Source of the DNA: Lepus europaeus
Taxonomy: Eukaryota > Chordata > Mammalia > Lagomorpha > Leporidae
Direction of reading: 5' to 3'
Assembly: GCF_033115175.1 (NCBI RefSeq)
Contig: NC_084837.1
Span: 66,797,266-66,861,265 of the forward strand
DNA length: 64,000 bases
Part shown: in pieces, positions 1-26,310 of the stretch
Layout: each line of letters begins with the position of its first letter
Numbering within the stretch: the first letter of the stretch is position 1
Notes under the pieces: generated by a model
The model's input: only the letters and a program-made list of their open reading frames with translations
What the model was told of the DNA's origin: nothing
Databases searched by the model: none
Program-made: the position numbers and the translations under genes

Positions 1-330
1 ACGTTAGTCACAGGTCTGAGAAATACGTTCACAGGAACACCTAGACTGTGTGTGACCAAACCGTGGGGCGTCAGAGTCTGGCCAGGTCGACACAAAACTA
101 GCCCTCACGTGCCGTTCACGTGCTCCATGGAGGCTGTCTGTGGGTTTGCCTTCTGAGACTTTACGAGGCTCTCTGTGTAGCGTGTTCCCATCAGTGGTCT
201 ACACTGTGCACCTGGCCTCGGAAACCCACACCTCTGCCCTGCGCGGAGCGGGGGAGTGGCTGGGTGCCGCGGCACGCTGGAGGGGCGGTTCTCCCCCTCA
301 CTTGTCTCCCCCCTCTCCTATCCCCCTCAG

Positions 331-14477
<14,147 letters not shown>

Positions 14478-15885
14478 TGTCCCCTGGGCTCTGCCCCGGT
14501 CCCTGCCTCTCAGCGGCTCCAGGCTGAATGGCTGGGCAGGGGTGGGCTTTGACACATAGCCTTCTTCTGAATGATAAGAATAACTAAAATAATTCATATG
14601 AGCGGAGAGCCTTACACGGAGGAACTGGTGTGCCTTAAAGACACAAGAAGGGATGGCTTGGGGGAAGTTGAGGCCAGGATGACCTGTTCATGCTGAACAG
14701 AGTTTACCAAGTAGAGCAGAGTTGGACAGGCAGGTGCCGGGAACTCCCTTCTTCCTGACGTGCCTTTGAGTAAGGAGGCAGGCCTAGCCCTTGGCTTCCT
14801 GGTGCCATGGGAACAGGCTAGGTGGGGAATGGGGGCTTCACAGGAGCAACAATTTCATTGAGATTTAATTGGCCCAGAGGCTGATTTTCATGCAAATCTG
14901 TAACTCAGGGGAGATTGTCAGCAGTTGTAGTTTATAGCACAGTGTTTCTACTGATGAATGCTATTGGGTTTGATGATAAAAGGAGTGGGACAAAAGGGAC
15001 TGATTTTCCTGGGTTAGGGGTGGCTTAAAAACCCAACGGATGTGTAGAACCGAAACCCACTGTGAGATCAAGCCAGCTTGCATTCCCCAAAGATGGAAAC
15101 GGTGAGGGCACGTCTCAGTCAGCACCGCTGGAACAGGGCCTCTTCTGCCCCTGAGAAGTCTGTCCTCTGCTGCGCCAGCCCAGGAACCACCTTCCCAGTG
15201 CTCCCCATCCCTGCCCTACCGGGCTCCCTTGCCGCTAGGCAACCAGGAGACCTTGAAGGTTTGGTCCAGGCACCTGACTTTCCCCTGCAGAAAGAGCTTC
15301 TGCTCCAAGGCTCCCTCACTGATTCTTAGATAATTCCATTTCATTTGGGTTATTAGACAAATCCCTTCTCCGTCTCATAGCCACTTAAGGCCTTGCTATC
15401 TTTCTGTCTGTCAGAATGACATTTTCTGAACTTGTCTTATTTTAATTGTGGGGTTTTTTTTCTATGTAAGATTCGGATCCAAACCACATCGTGCCCAGTT
15501 TGGGCACTGAAATGATTATTCAAGAATGAGGATATAGTAGCCGTGGTGTAACTTGAGTTGCAGCCTTTAATCCCTCACTTCGGTTGTGGGTGGAGGGTGA
15601 GTTTTCTGCCCAGGGAAGGCTACGACCAGGGCCTGGAACTCCTCAAACTGTTGCGCATAATCAACTCTGTTGCTGGTGTCTGGCTCCTGCTGCCGTTTAT
15701 TCTTGTTTAAGGAGGAGTGGACCGAGGTTGCCCACTTCACAGAGGGAAGAATCCCAGGATTTTTGCAGGTGACACATTTTCTGCATCAAATAGAATTTCA
15801 TGGACTGTAGGAACTATATGTGAATCACCTCTCATCCTTGCAGCAAAGCCAAAGTGTCTGATTGTTTTACAGCTAAGGAAATAAA
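14478..15885 (+). other. SORD: SORD 3' UTR, end uncertain
   Basis: Sequence directly after the SORD stop with no repeat until about 15800. The first AATAAA downstream is at 15880-15885, giving a UTR of about 1.4 kb. That hexamer falls inside a MIR fragment, so the end of the transcript is a guess. Confidence 0.35.
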
Positions 15886-15920
15886 TCAAGTAACGTGCTC
15901 AAGGTCACACGCTGCTTTTG
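15800..15920 (-). repeat. MIR fragment, antisense
   Basis: Reverse MIR core: TTACAGCTAAGGAAATAAAT, CAAGTAACGTGCTCAAGG, TCACACGCTG. Confidence 0.6.
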
Positions 15921-15975
15921 CTCTCTCTCCCGCTTTAAGGAAGGTGGGGTCCTGAGACTACTGTCCACACATCAC

Positions 15976-16014
15976 TCACATTCACACACTCTCTCACACT
16001 CACACACACACACT
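15976..16014. repeat. (AC)n-rich tract
   Basis: CACTCACA and CACACACACA units downstream of SORD; simple repeat. Confidence 0.7.
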
Positions 16015-16162
16015 CAGTGGTCACACAGCCCAGCCTACTTGTTCATTTTCCTCTGAGTCCTGCTTAGCTAGGACCAGACTTGCCATATGCCCTCTCTCAA
16101 AGCTCTCTCCATCTAGCTCCGTGGCGTCCAAGGCTCCTTTAACATGGAAAGAGGTGGGGAAG

Positions 16163-16492
16163 GCGTTTGGTGCCGTGGATAACTGGCCTCTCGGCAGACC
16201 ACATCCCATACTGGAGAGCTGCTGGAACCCGTATTGGGTATGAGTCCCCGCTCATCTTCAGTTCTCACTCCCTGCTAATATGCATCCTGGGAGGCAGCAG
16301 GTGATGACTGAGGCATGCACATCCCTGCCACCCAAGTGGGAGACCCTGATGGAGTTCCCGGCTCCTGGCTTTGGTCTGCCCAAGTCCCAGCTGTGGTGGG
16401 CATTTGGGGAGTGAACCAGTAGAGAGAAGATGTCTATGTCTGTCTACCTTTTGAGTAAAGGATGGAAATAAATAAAAAAATTTTTCAAAAAT
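16163..16492 (+). repeat. Diverged C-repeat SINE, sense
   Basis: Recognisable middle and tail: GTGGGAGACCCTGATGGAG, GCTCCTGGCTTTGGTCTG, GGGGAGTGAACCAGTAGAG, then ATAAATAAAAAAATTTT. The head is weak. Confidence 0.75.
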
Positions 16493-16641
16493 TGAATGAG
16501 AAAGAATTCTTCCAGTAGAAGTGTCCTGACTGATGTAAGGAGGCCACTGAACATGAAAGGGATCTGGGAGCTGCAGAGAAGAGGGCCACACGCACAGAGA
16601 CATGCCACTGATTCACAACCATGCTTAGGCTTGATTTTTTT

Positions 16642-16955
16642 CTTTTAAGATCCATTTATTTATTTGAAAGGCACACTTACATAGAGAAGGAGAGACAGAG
16701 ATCTTCCATCCACTGATTCACTCCCCAAAAGGTCACAATGGCCTGGGCCAGGCTAAAGCCAGGAGCCCAGAACTGCATCCAGCTCTCCCATGTAGGTGCA
16801 GGTTCCCAAAGACCTGGGCCGTTTTCCACCGCCTTCCCAGCTGCATTAGCAGGGAGCTGGATGGGAAGCAGAGCAGACGGAACATGTACCAGCACCTATG
16901 TGTGATGCTAGCATCGAGGCAGCAGCTAAACTCACTACGCCACAGCGCCAGCCCC
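16642..16955 (-). repeat. C-repeat SINE, antisense
   Basis: Reverse tail GATCCATTTATTTATTTG, body, and end CGCCACAGCGCCAGCCCC. Confidence 0.9.
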
Positions 16956-18343
16956 GGGATTGATCTTCTAAGCCAATGTCTTGGAGCCTAGTTTCTGGTC
17001 TGTTAAATGGACACACAGGTGATTATGAAGAGCAAAGAAACCTTCGGAAATAGTGCAGGGATTCTCCCCATTTCCAAACCTGAACGGACAGAGCAGGTGG
17101 AGGTGGCACAAGTGGTGTGTGTGAGCTAAGACCTGGCTGCTCCGTGAGTGACCAGGGCTATGAGGGCCCAACTTAGGATCACGGAGCTAGAGCCAGGGTT
17201 CCCTTCTTTCTGCACCCTTCCAGAAACATCTCGTGCTTGGAAGGAGCCAAGGAAGCCCAGAAATTCATTCCTACCACCACCTCCACTAAGCACTCAATCA
17301 ATATTGAGTGATTCAGTCCCGGAACCAGGACTATGAATTCCCCACATGCTCCCCAACCTTGGGAAGGCTGGGCCACCTCTGTGTGCTCTGTCACCAGCAC
17401 CTGGCACCAGTTAGCTTTCAGTCAACACTGAGGACCCCACCCAGGTGGCACTCCCAGTGCCGGGGTGGGGTGGGGTGGAGGGGTGGAGAGCTGGGGAAAA
17501 GGACCCTACAGGTAACCTCACAGCTGGAAAGGGAAGCTGCCCAAGGACCCCCGATGAGAAAGGGACATGTGGGCTCCAGCAACTCCCTCTTGCAGGATCC
17601 ACCCCCAGCCACAGCGCATGCTGGTGTGAACACTCCTGGCTCCAATGTCTGGTTCTCCAATCACCTTCCCCTCTCAGTCTTTCTTGTGTAGGAAGGTCCC
17701 GCCTCTTCTCTGCCTCCTATTTTGTGCAAAGAAGGCCTGTCTGGGAGTTGGCAGAGCCAGAGGTCAGGAGACAGATAGGATATATTTGCTATTTGCTATT
17801 TCCCAGAACTGTCTGCTGCTCTTGACGTCAACTTAGGGCAAATGACAAGGAAGCAATGTCCATCCAGCTCTGGACACCTGGTGGGCTGGCTGCAGGTAGC
17901 AATGCCCAGCAGGTCTCCACCATCCTTGTCCCCCTCCAGATGGGGAATTCTTCTAGGCCTTAGGGAGGAGCAGGGTGGGGGAATGGGCAGCAGTAATGTG
18001 GCTCAGAGAGGAGCTCAGGAAGTGCCTTTGAGACATCAGCAAATCCTCTGTGGGACAGCTGCTGCCATGTTGAAGCTGCCCTCCATGCTCCCACAGCTCT
18101 GCCCCTCTCTGTGGGCTTCCTGCTCCTCTGAAGGTCCTGGCTGACTCAGACATGGAGCTCCCTCCCTCAGCACCTGTGGGTGGGCATGGCATGTGGGTGG
18201 AGTTCCCTGCAGCAGACTGCTCAGTGCATCTTCCTATCAGTGGTGCCGGGGGTGAGGGGGGTGGCTGAGGGCGAGCCTTGTCCTCAGGGCTTGGGCCCAT
18301 CTGGCCTGTGAGAGGCAGTGTGCTTTAGAGGACTGCGTGCCGT

Positions 18344-18664
18344 GGGGATGGCACTGTGGCACAGCAGCTGGAGCCACTGCCTATGATGCTGGTTTCCCGT
18401 TCCAGTGGATGCCAGTTTGTGTCTCAGCTGCTCCACTTCCAATCCAGCTCCATGCTACTGTCTTGGGAAAAGCAATGGAAGATGGTCCAAGTGTTTGAAC
18501 CCCTACATCACACGTGGGAGCCCCGGAGGAAGCTCCTAGCTCTTGGCTTTGTCCTGGCCCATCCTGACAGTTGTAGCCACTGGGGAGTGAAGCAGCAGAT
18601 GGAAGACCTTTCTCTCTGTCTGTCTCTGCCTCTCTATAACTCTGCCTCTCAAATTGAAAAAAAA
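18344..18664 (+). repeat. C-repeat SINE, sense
   Basis: Head GGGGATGGCACTGTGGCAC, body, and a short tail TCTCAAATTGAAAAAAAAG. Confidence 0.88.
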
Positions 18665-18808
18665 GAGGACTTGATGCCAGGATTCCTGACTTCTATCTAA
18701 TCCTGGGGCAGCCACTAACTCACTGTGTGGTTTGCCAAGTCACCTCCCCAATTGGAGGCTTAGTTCCCTCCCTTGGCAACTGAAGGTTGGTGCCAGAGGA
18801 TCTGAGGT

Positions 18809-18850
18809 CTCTGGGCACTAATGGTTTTTTTTTTTTTTGACAGGCAGAGT

Positions 18851-18908
<58 letters not shown>

Positions 18909-19191
18909 TCTTCCTTTCATTGTTTCACTCCCCAAATGGCCTCTACGGCTGGCGCACTGCGCCAATCCAAAGCCAGGAGCCAGGTGCTTCTCCTGGTCTC
19001 CCATGGGGTGCAGGGCCCAAGCACTTGGGCCATCCTCCACTGCCTTCCCGGGCCACAGCAGAGAGCTGGACTGGAAGAGGAGCAACCGGGACAGAATCCG
19101 GTGCCCCAATTGGTACTAGAACCCGGGGTGCCGGCGCTGCAGGCGGAGGATTAGCCAAATGAGCCGCGGTGCCAGCCTCTGGGTACTAATG
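18809..19191 (-). repeat. Young C-repeat SINE with target duplications
   Basis: SINE at 18824-19176, antisense, with T tract, a long GA run and end GAGCCGCGGTGCCAGC. Flanked by 15-bp direct repeats CTCTGGGYACTAATG at 18809-18823 and 19177-19191, with one mismatch (C or T). Confidence 0.9.
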
Positions 19192-19865
19192 TTTTATGGG
19201 ATGGGTCACCATCTACCAGAGGCTCTGGGGAGTGAGGACCCCTTTGGGGGTATTCTTCAGGATTGAGTGGGAAGGGTCTTCTCTGGTTTCGGTTCAAGCA
19301 CTGTGTGTGTGTGTGTGCGCACTTGGGAACACCTGCATCCTGAGCATCACCTTGTCTGGTCCTCGGCCTCAGCCTCCCAGGTGTGGTCCTGGGGGGTCTG
19401 CACAGCCCAGAGCTGGGCGAGTGGTCACACAGAGACCCAGCATAGCCAGGCCGGGGAGTCCATCACAGGGAGGGAGGACGGTGTGGGGGGAAGATGGGCT
19501 CCAGCCCGCAGGGCCTCAGCTCCCAGCTCCCTGTGGGCGGTGCTGGCGCCCGTGGTTCCTACCTGGAGCTCTCTCCTCCTTGGCGGGAATCCCTAGCGGC
19601 TCAAGTCAGCTGTTTGCTGTGCCCTGACCGCAGGAGATACCGTATTCCCTGATCAGGCACGTCTGTAAACTGTAAGAAAATAAACAAAGGCAGATAAGTG
19701 AAAAACAGAAAGCATAATCTGTTCTCCTGGTTGTTAGCACGCTGGGCGCCTCCTTCCAGTTCTGCCATGCAATCTCATGCCTGAGAAACATGTCCATGGG
19801 TTATCCTTGCAAATAGGACTCTGCTTGACGTTTGCCTGTTTTCACCCATAACGAATTAGGACTTT

Positions 19866-20157
19866 AAAAAAAAAAATCTCAGCTGGCGCCTCCATCTGCA
19901 GCGCCAGCATCCCATATGGGCGCTGGTTTGTGTCTTGGCTGCTCCTCTTCCAATCCAGCTCTCTGCTGTGGCCTGAGAAAGCAGTCGAAGATGGCCAAAG
20001 TGCTTGGGCTCCTGCGCCCACGTAGGAGACCTGGAAGAAGCTCCTGGCTCCTGGCTTTGGATCGGCACAGCTCCAGCCGTTGCGGCCATCTGGGGAGTGA
20101 ACCATCGGATGGAAGACCTTTCTCTCGGCCTCTCAAATAAATAAATCATTTTAAATA
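19866..20157 (+). repeat. C-repeat SINE, sense, head shortened
   Basis: Starts within the head (CTCAGCTGGCGCC), continues through CATCCCATATGGGCGCTGG and ends CTCAAATAAATAAATC. The first bases of the head are missing and an A tract sits in their place. Confidence 0.88.
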
Positions 20158-20690
20158 ATCACAATTATCAAATAATTCTTGTTAATATATCCAATGCATT
20201 TAACAATAATTCCTTCATCTCATCCATCACCCAATCCATCTGAGCCAAATTTTCCCTAATTATCTTACTGAAGAAAGTGATTATTTTTTACATATTATTT
20301 ACTGAAATCAAGATCTAAACACATTGCATGTGGTTGTGTCTCCTAAGTCTCTTTACTATAGTTCCCCTCCACTGTGGCTTAAATGCCATTATGTTAATGA
20401 AACTGGGCCCTTTATGCTCAATACCATTTTTGAAAATCTACTTATTTTCATTTAATAAATGACATTTTTTCTGCCAACAATGACACACATCGTACTATTA
20501 TATCACCACATCCCATTGTGTGACTACACTATCATTTATAAAGGCAATCACGATATTTTGCGATTATTTGAATAGTTGATAGGGTTTTGTTCCTGTGATA
20601 AAGTGGCAATGCTATCCTTGTGCATACATCTTTGTGCTACTGACTTCTTTTCTGACGCTGTGTTTTAGAAGGAAAACAGTTGCGTTAAGG
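20158..20690. repeat. Old LINE-1-like remnant
   Basis: AT-rich with the phrases CAAGATCTAAACACATTGC and CTCCTAAGTCTCTTTAC, known from mammalian L1M 3' regions. Strand and subfamily are uncertain. Confidence 0.5.
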
Positions 20691-21267
20691 GGTGTGCGTC
20701 TTTTAAAGGCGGCCTGCTTAGACAAGCACACGAAGCACTGCTAGTGACACTAACAGGATCCCGGGGGGTGCTGCACGCCCTGAGCGAGGTGGAAGGGCTC
20801 CTGGGGGTGAGCGAGGCCTCAGGGCTGCTGAGGCCATGAAGCCACTTGGGGAAGCTGGGACTTGCGCCCCACCATCCGTAGGCTTGGACAGGTCACGCCT
20901 TCTCCACGCCTCAGTTTCCTTAGGAGAAAAATCAGCTTTCCTTGCCAGCTTGGAACCACTGACAGGACGTGAAATACACACCCCATGAAGGGCTGGGGAA
21001 GGAGTCCCAGGGAAGAATTCCCTCAACAGGGCTGTGTGCTGGAAGCCCGCCCCCACACCCGCTCACTTCAATGCCAGGGGATGCTGGGTGCCATTACCAC
21101 GTGTCAATAAGTAATTGGGAAGAAGCAGGGGTGCTGTGTAGGATGTTCCTTTCTGGTTCTGGCTCAGCTCCAATAGGTGCAAATCTGGGAGGGCATAAAA
21201 GTAATTGGATTTGTTATTGAGATGCAAATCTTGAATTCTCAGACCCCAAGAGACTTGGCAGTTTATT

Positions 21268-21561
21268 AACTGTTTTATTTATTTATCTGAAAGAGTTACA
21301 GAGAGGGAGAAGACACACAGAGAGATCATCTATCTGTTGTTTTACTCCCCAGATGCCACAATGGCTGGGGCTAGCCAGGCTGAAGTCAGGAGCTTCTTCC
21401 AGGACTCCCACATGGGTAGCAGGGACCCAAGCTCTTGGGCCATCTTCCGCTACTTCTCCCAGGCCATTAACAGGGAGCTGGATCCAAAGTGAACCAGAGC
21501 CCATATGGGATGCTGTCGTCACTGGTGGTGGCTTTAGCCACTATGCCACAATGCCAGCCCC
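21268..21561 (-). repeat. C-repeat SINE, antisense
   Basis: Reverse tail TGTTTTATTTATTTATCTG, body with CTCTTGGGCCATCTTCC, end CACAATGCCAGCCCC. Confidence 0.88.
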
Positions 21562-21680
21562 AATTTATAATTCTTAGGGGACTTTTGTCTTCTGAGGGAT
21601 TCAAATGCAATTGTCACATTGCTATTTTATTCTCTTGCCATATCTATGTGTATCTGTGTGTGTATACATACATACATATA

Positions 21681-22350
21681 GAATTTATTTGAAAAGCAGA
21701 GAGACAGACAGATGTTTCTTATCTGCTGGCTCACTCCTCAAATGCCTGCAGCATCTGGGGCTGGGCCAGGCCGAAACCGGGAGCCCAGGACTCAATGTGA
21801 GTTTCTTACATGGGTAGCAGGGACCCAGGCACCTGAGCTATCGTCAGCTGCCTCCCAAGATGCATTGGCAGGAAGCTGGAATCAGATGCAGAGCCAGCAC
21901 TTGAATCAGGCTCTCTGAGATCAGGGTGCCCCAGCAACATCTTTTTTTTTTTTTTTTAAATACAGCAGTTTTTTTTTTTCTTTTTTTAAGATTTATTTAA
22001 TTTATTTGAAAGTCAGATTTACAGAGAGAGAAGGAGAGGCAGAAAGAGAGGGAGGCTTCCATCTGCTGGTTCACTCCCCAGTTGGCCACAAAGGCCAGAG
22101 CTGCGCTGATCTGAAACCAGGATCCAGGAGCTTCTTCCAGGTCGCCCACGTGGGGGCAGGGGCCCAAGGACTTGGGCCATCTTCTACTGCTTTCCCAGGC
22201 CACAGCAGAGAGCTGGATTGGAAGTGGAACAGCTGGGTCTCAAACCAGCGCCCATATGGGATGCTGGCGCTTCAGGCCAGGGCGTTAACCCGCTGGCCAC
22301 AGCGCCGGCCCCCCCACCCAGCAACATCTTAACCAGCACACGGAACACCC
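21681..22350 (-). repeat. Older C-repeat SINE, split by a younger one
   Basis: Antisense copy from 21681 (GAATTTATTTGAAAAGCAG) to 21943. It resumes at 22317 and ends near 22350 (AACCAGCACACGGAACACCC). The gap is filled by the SINE at 21944-22316. Confidence 0.85.
21944..22316 (-). repeat. Younger C-repeat SINE nested in an older SINE
   Basis: T-rich start, AAGATTTATTTAATTTATTT, full body, and end CACAGCGCCGGCC. Flanked by perfect 14-bp direct repeats CCCAGCAACATCTT at 21930-21943 and 22317-22330, proof of insertion into the older element. Confidence 0.95.
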
Positions 22351-22974
22351 ATTCCTATACATAATCTGCACGCATGTAGCTTAACAGTGTAGACTTCTGA
22401 GTGTGCTTGCATATTTGCACTTCCTGCTTTCAAGAACACCAAAGTGAATCATTCCCCCCATCACCCATCATGTGCGATGGGATGGGTCTGTCAGCAGTGA
22501 TGCTATCAAAGATTGATGGTTCTAATGAACTTCTGAAAAGAAATGTTATCAGCAAGCAGGAGGCCAGTGCATGATCTGAGAGAGAGTGAATGAGGAAAAG
22601 GCCGCGAGGCAGGGCCCCGGTAATCCAGGGCAGAGTGAAGAAAGTGACTCAGCTGTGGCCTTTGCGGGCTGCGGCTGCTGGCTGCAGGGAGAAGCTGGGT
22701 TTTCCAGACAGCGCAGGGACAGACAGGCTCCAGCCAGAGTTGTCCTGGGCCAGCCCCACCTGGACTGCTCCTGTACCCCAGACTAAATCCCCACTCCTGG
22801 CTGCACACGCACCACTGCGGGCCTCCAGAGGGGGAGACGCTATGGAGGGGAAGACTGACCCCGCTGGACTCCGTCATCCAGTTCTGTCCTGTCAGTGAGC
22901 GGAGGAAACGCTCTCTTCATCGGAAAGATGGTGAAGGAAGAGGCCGGGGTGTATCTTGGGCCTCTTGCAGAAAT

Positions 22975-23110
22975 AAACATTTCCTTATGACCTTGGCCAA
23001 TGCACCTGCCTTCTGCAAGCCTCAGGTCTTCATCTCTCAAATAGGAAAATTAAGACCTCCCCCAGGGTTGTCACAGGATAAAATGCAACAGTCTTGAAGT
23101 TCTTTGCAAG
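22975..23110 (+). repeat. MIR fragment, sense
   Basis: MIR-like order: TATGACCTTGGCCAATG, CTTCATCTCTCAAATAGG, CAGGGTTGTCACAGGATAAA. Confidence 0.6.
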
Positions 23111-23996
23111 GTGAATAGCACTGTGGCTGTGCTTATCATGTGCTCATTCTCTGGCCCTTCCCTCAACAAACCTTCCCTCCGCCTGTTAAGTGAGCACAGT
23201 GGATGGTCCCCAAGACTTGCTACCTGTGAGTCTGCTGAGGTGCTGGAAAGTTTATCTACGAAGTTCCCAGGGTGGCAGGAGAGGCTTCAGCCTGGCCATG
23301 ACCTGCTATTTCCAGCTCTTCCCTCTGCCTGCCAGGGAAAAGAGATGGCACCAGTTTTGAAGGCTGGAGGGTGGGCGTGGAGGGGGCAGAGAGGACCCAG
23401 TAAACACACTCAGGGCTTCCTCTTACCTGCCCCGCCCCTGTGAACACTCAGAGGATTGTCTGGACCCAGGAGCCCTGGATGGCTGATTCCCACTGGACAA
23501 GGACTCCCAGAAGCCACGGCCAGGCCTCACTGTACAGGTTTCCTACACACATGAACAGAGCTCTGAATGTGTTCTGTAGCCTGAGAAGCAGCCAGACCTC
23601 ACTCTCAGCTCTGAGTCCCTCCCTCCTGCCCACATCTGCAGCTAATCCAGAGTGGCTAGGGGTGGTGGGGCTGAGGGTGTGTGGGGCAGGGGGGCTCCTG
23701 GGGAGACAATGCTGCTACCTGGTGACTTTCTATATAGAGGAGAAGCTGAGCCCTAAGGACTAGGACTCCCCTGTGCCTAGAGCTTCCTGTCCTGGAGACA
23801 GCCTAGGGGCCAAATAAGATGGCAACCTCACTGAGCAACAAGCAATGGGAAGCCTGCTCCCTCCAGACCTCTTTGGTTTCAGGGGGGATTGTGGGTACCC
23901 TGTGTGGTACTGGGAACAGCACAGAAGCAGCGGCAGAGTCCTGAGTTCTGGGCCTGCTACTCATTCATTTCAGAAGAGCCATTGTGTGTGTTATAT

Positions 23997-24294
23997 GTGT
24001 GTGAGAGACAGAAACAGAGATAGAGATCTTCTACCTGCTGGTTCACTCTCCAAATGCCTGGGCCAGGACAATGCCAATGCTGGGCCAAGACAAAACCAAG
24101 GACCTGGATTTCAATCTCTTCTCCCTTCTCTGAGTGGCAGGGACCTAAACACTTGAGCTATCACCCGTTGCCTTCCAGTGTGAATATTAGCAGGAAGATG
24201 GAATGGAGAGTGGACCCAGGACTCACACCCAGGCATTCTGATACATTGATGCAGGCATCCCAAGCATCGACTTAAGCACTGTGCCAAACACCCA
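23997..24294 (-). repeat. Older C-repeat SINE, antisense
   Basis: Starts with TGTGTGTGAGAGACAG-like sequence, then TCTACCTGCTGGTTCACTC, and ends CTGTGCCAAACACCCA. Diverged. Confidence 0.75.
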
Positions 24295-24303
24295 CCTGTG
24301 TGT

Positions 24304-24340
<37 letters not shown>

Positions 24341-24672
24341 ACAGGCAGAGTGGATAGTGAGAGAAAGAGAGCCAGAGAGAAAGGTCTTCCTTTGCTGTTG
24401 GTTCACCCTCCAATGGCTGCCACGGCCAGCGCATCGCGCTGATCCGAAGCCAGGAGCCAGGCACTTCTCCTGGTCTCCCATGTGGGTGCAGGGCCCAAGC
24501 ACTTGGGCCATCCTCCACTGCCTTCCCGGGCCATAGCAGAGAGCTGGCCTGGAAGAGGGGCACGTGGGATAGAATCCGGCGCCCCAACCGGGACTAGAAC
24601 CCGGTGTGCCGGCGCCACAAGGCGGAGGATTAGCCTGTTAAGCCACGGCGCCGGCCCCCTGTGTGTGTTCTT
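24295..24672 (-). repeat. Young C-repeat SINE with 15-bp target duplications
   Basis: SINE at 24310-24657: T tract of about 30, then GACAGGCAGAGTGGATAGTG, body, and end GCCACGGCGCCGGCCC. Flanked by perfect CCTGTGTGTGTTCTT repeats at 24295-24309 and 24658-24672. It inserted at the head end of the older SINE before it. Confidence 0.95.
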
Positions 24673-24754
24673 GAGCACCTGCAATGAGAGACAAAGTCTC
24701 TCAGCACTGTTGTCACTCATGCAATAGAACACTAAGCAGCTGTGCCAAAGAGGA

Positions 24755-24935
24755 GCGACTGATAATGACAGCCAAAGCCAAGTGCCTCCCGTGGGCCAGA
24801 CCCTCTGCTGAGAATGCTGGGTATCCTAACACAATGACCATTAATCACAGTAACCCAATGAGTTCAACATCATTACCCTCATTTTATAGCAGAGAAGTAC
24901 AGAGATTGAATAAGTTTTCCTAGGTCCCACATTTT
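24755..24935 (-). repeat. MIR element, antisense
   Basis: Reverse MIR: CCAAGTGCCTCCCGTGGGCC, CCCTCATTTTATAGCAGAG, AGATTGAATAAGTTTTCC. Confidence 0.65.
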
Positions 24936-25239
24936 AAAAAATGTTTGTTTATTTATCTATTTATAGATCATGGCCCTCAAAGGTCAGCTGTGAGGCCTCC
25001 AGGACCACGGGGGACAATAAAACAGACCCTGCACATACTGGGTCCAGGAAGTCAGCTGCGCATGCTTCAGCCTCTCACTAGCTCCGTTCTCTCCAAGGAA
25101 CCATCTGCTCGGTTTGGCGATCAGCAGAGTATCTGCCCACAGCAGGGGAGTCCTTAGCACCTCCCTCGAGGTTAGTGTCTGCATCTGTGGTCTTCACCAC
25201 AGATCCACGTTTTGTGGATTCTATGTAACTGAGGTTTTG

Positions 25240-25455
25240 TTTTTTAATTTCTCACCCACTGATTCACTCCCCCAAAGTTCCAGGTTTCCTATGTGGATGG
25301 TGGGAACACAACTACATGAGTCATCGCCTCTTCCTCCCAGGGCCTGCGTGAGCAGGATGCTGGCGTCAGGAGCCAGAGTGTTGAACCCAGGCAGTCTGCC
25401 ATGGGTCACAGGTGTTAACAACTATGTCTTCACAGTTAGGCTAAGCACCTACCCT
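25240..25455 (-). repeat. Diverged C-repeat SINE fragment
   Basis: Pieces seen: CTGATTCACTCCCCCAAAG, GGTGGGAACACAACTACATG, GTTAGGCTAAGCACCTACC. The tail part is missing. Confidence 0.6.
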
Positions 25456-25776
25456 GAGTTTTGGTTTTGAATCAAGGCGATGGTCCTCCCACCATCAGAG
25501 TTATCTGTTCTGGCTGCAACTGTGTTGTGTGTACTCCCAGTGACCCTTGGATTAACCTCTGTTACTTCCTTCTTTTGCTTTCTTTCATCCTGTTTGTGGT
25601 TTCTGTAGAAGACTTTGTTTTCTGGATCCTTTTCAATTAGGTTAAAAAAGATATTTCTGAGTTAGAAAACTGGTTTTTACCATAAGAAGCATAAACAGAA
25701 TTTTTTCCTCATTCCTAAATTAATTTCAGTTGACAGTTAAGGGATATTTTGATCTTGTTTTAGTAAAGTGTGGATT

Positions 25777-26038
25777 AGGGCTGGCATTGTGGCACAGCTG
25801 CTGCCAACAATGTTGACATCCTGTACCAGAGTGGTATAGGATTCTAGTCCCAGCTGCTCCATTTCTGATCCAGCTCCCTACTGATGCACCCAGGAAAGCA
25901 ATGGAAGATGACCCAAGTACCTGTGCCCCTGGCATCCATGTGGGAGATCCTAATGGAGTTCCATGTTCTTGGCATTTGGGGAGTGAATCAACGAATTGAA
26001 GATCTCTCTCTCAAATAAATAAATAAATCTTTCTGACT
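25777..26038 (+). repeat. C-repeat SINE, sense, shortened
   Basis: Head GGGCTGGCATTGTGGCAC, body with an internal loss before the CT tract, tail CTCAAATAAATAAATAAATC. Confidence 0.85.
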
Positions 26039-26094
26039 TTTCTTTCCTTTTTTTCTTTTAAAACTTTTGTTTCAGGAGAGGGACACCCCAGACC

Positions 26095-26310
26095 CCATCA
26101 GCTGGTGTAACCCCAAACACCTATAATGGCCAGAGGGCCAAAGCCAGGAGGTGGGTGGTAGGGGCCATCACCTCCTGCGTGAGGAGGGGGTGGAGGTGGG
26201 GCAGCATGGGCAGGAAGCTGGAACAGAGAACTAACCTGGGACTTGAGACTTGAACAAGGCACTCCAGGCGACTCAAACATTGCCTGAAGGCCCACACCAG
26301 TGACTCATGC
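26095..26310 (-). repeat. Possible old C-repeat SINE fragment
   Basis: Weak matches such as CCAAAGCCAGGAGGTGGG and GGCAGGAAGCTGGAACAG, followed by ACTTGAGACTTGAAC. Too diverged for certainty. Confidence 0.35.
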
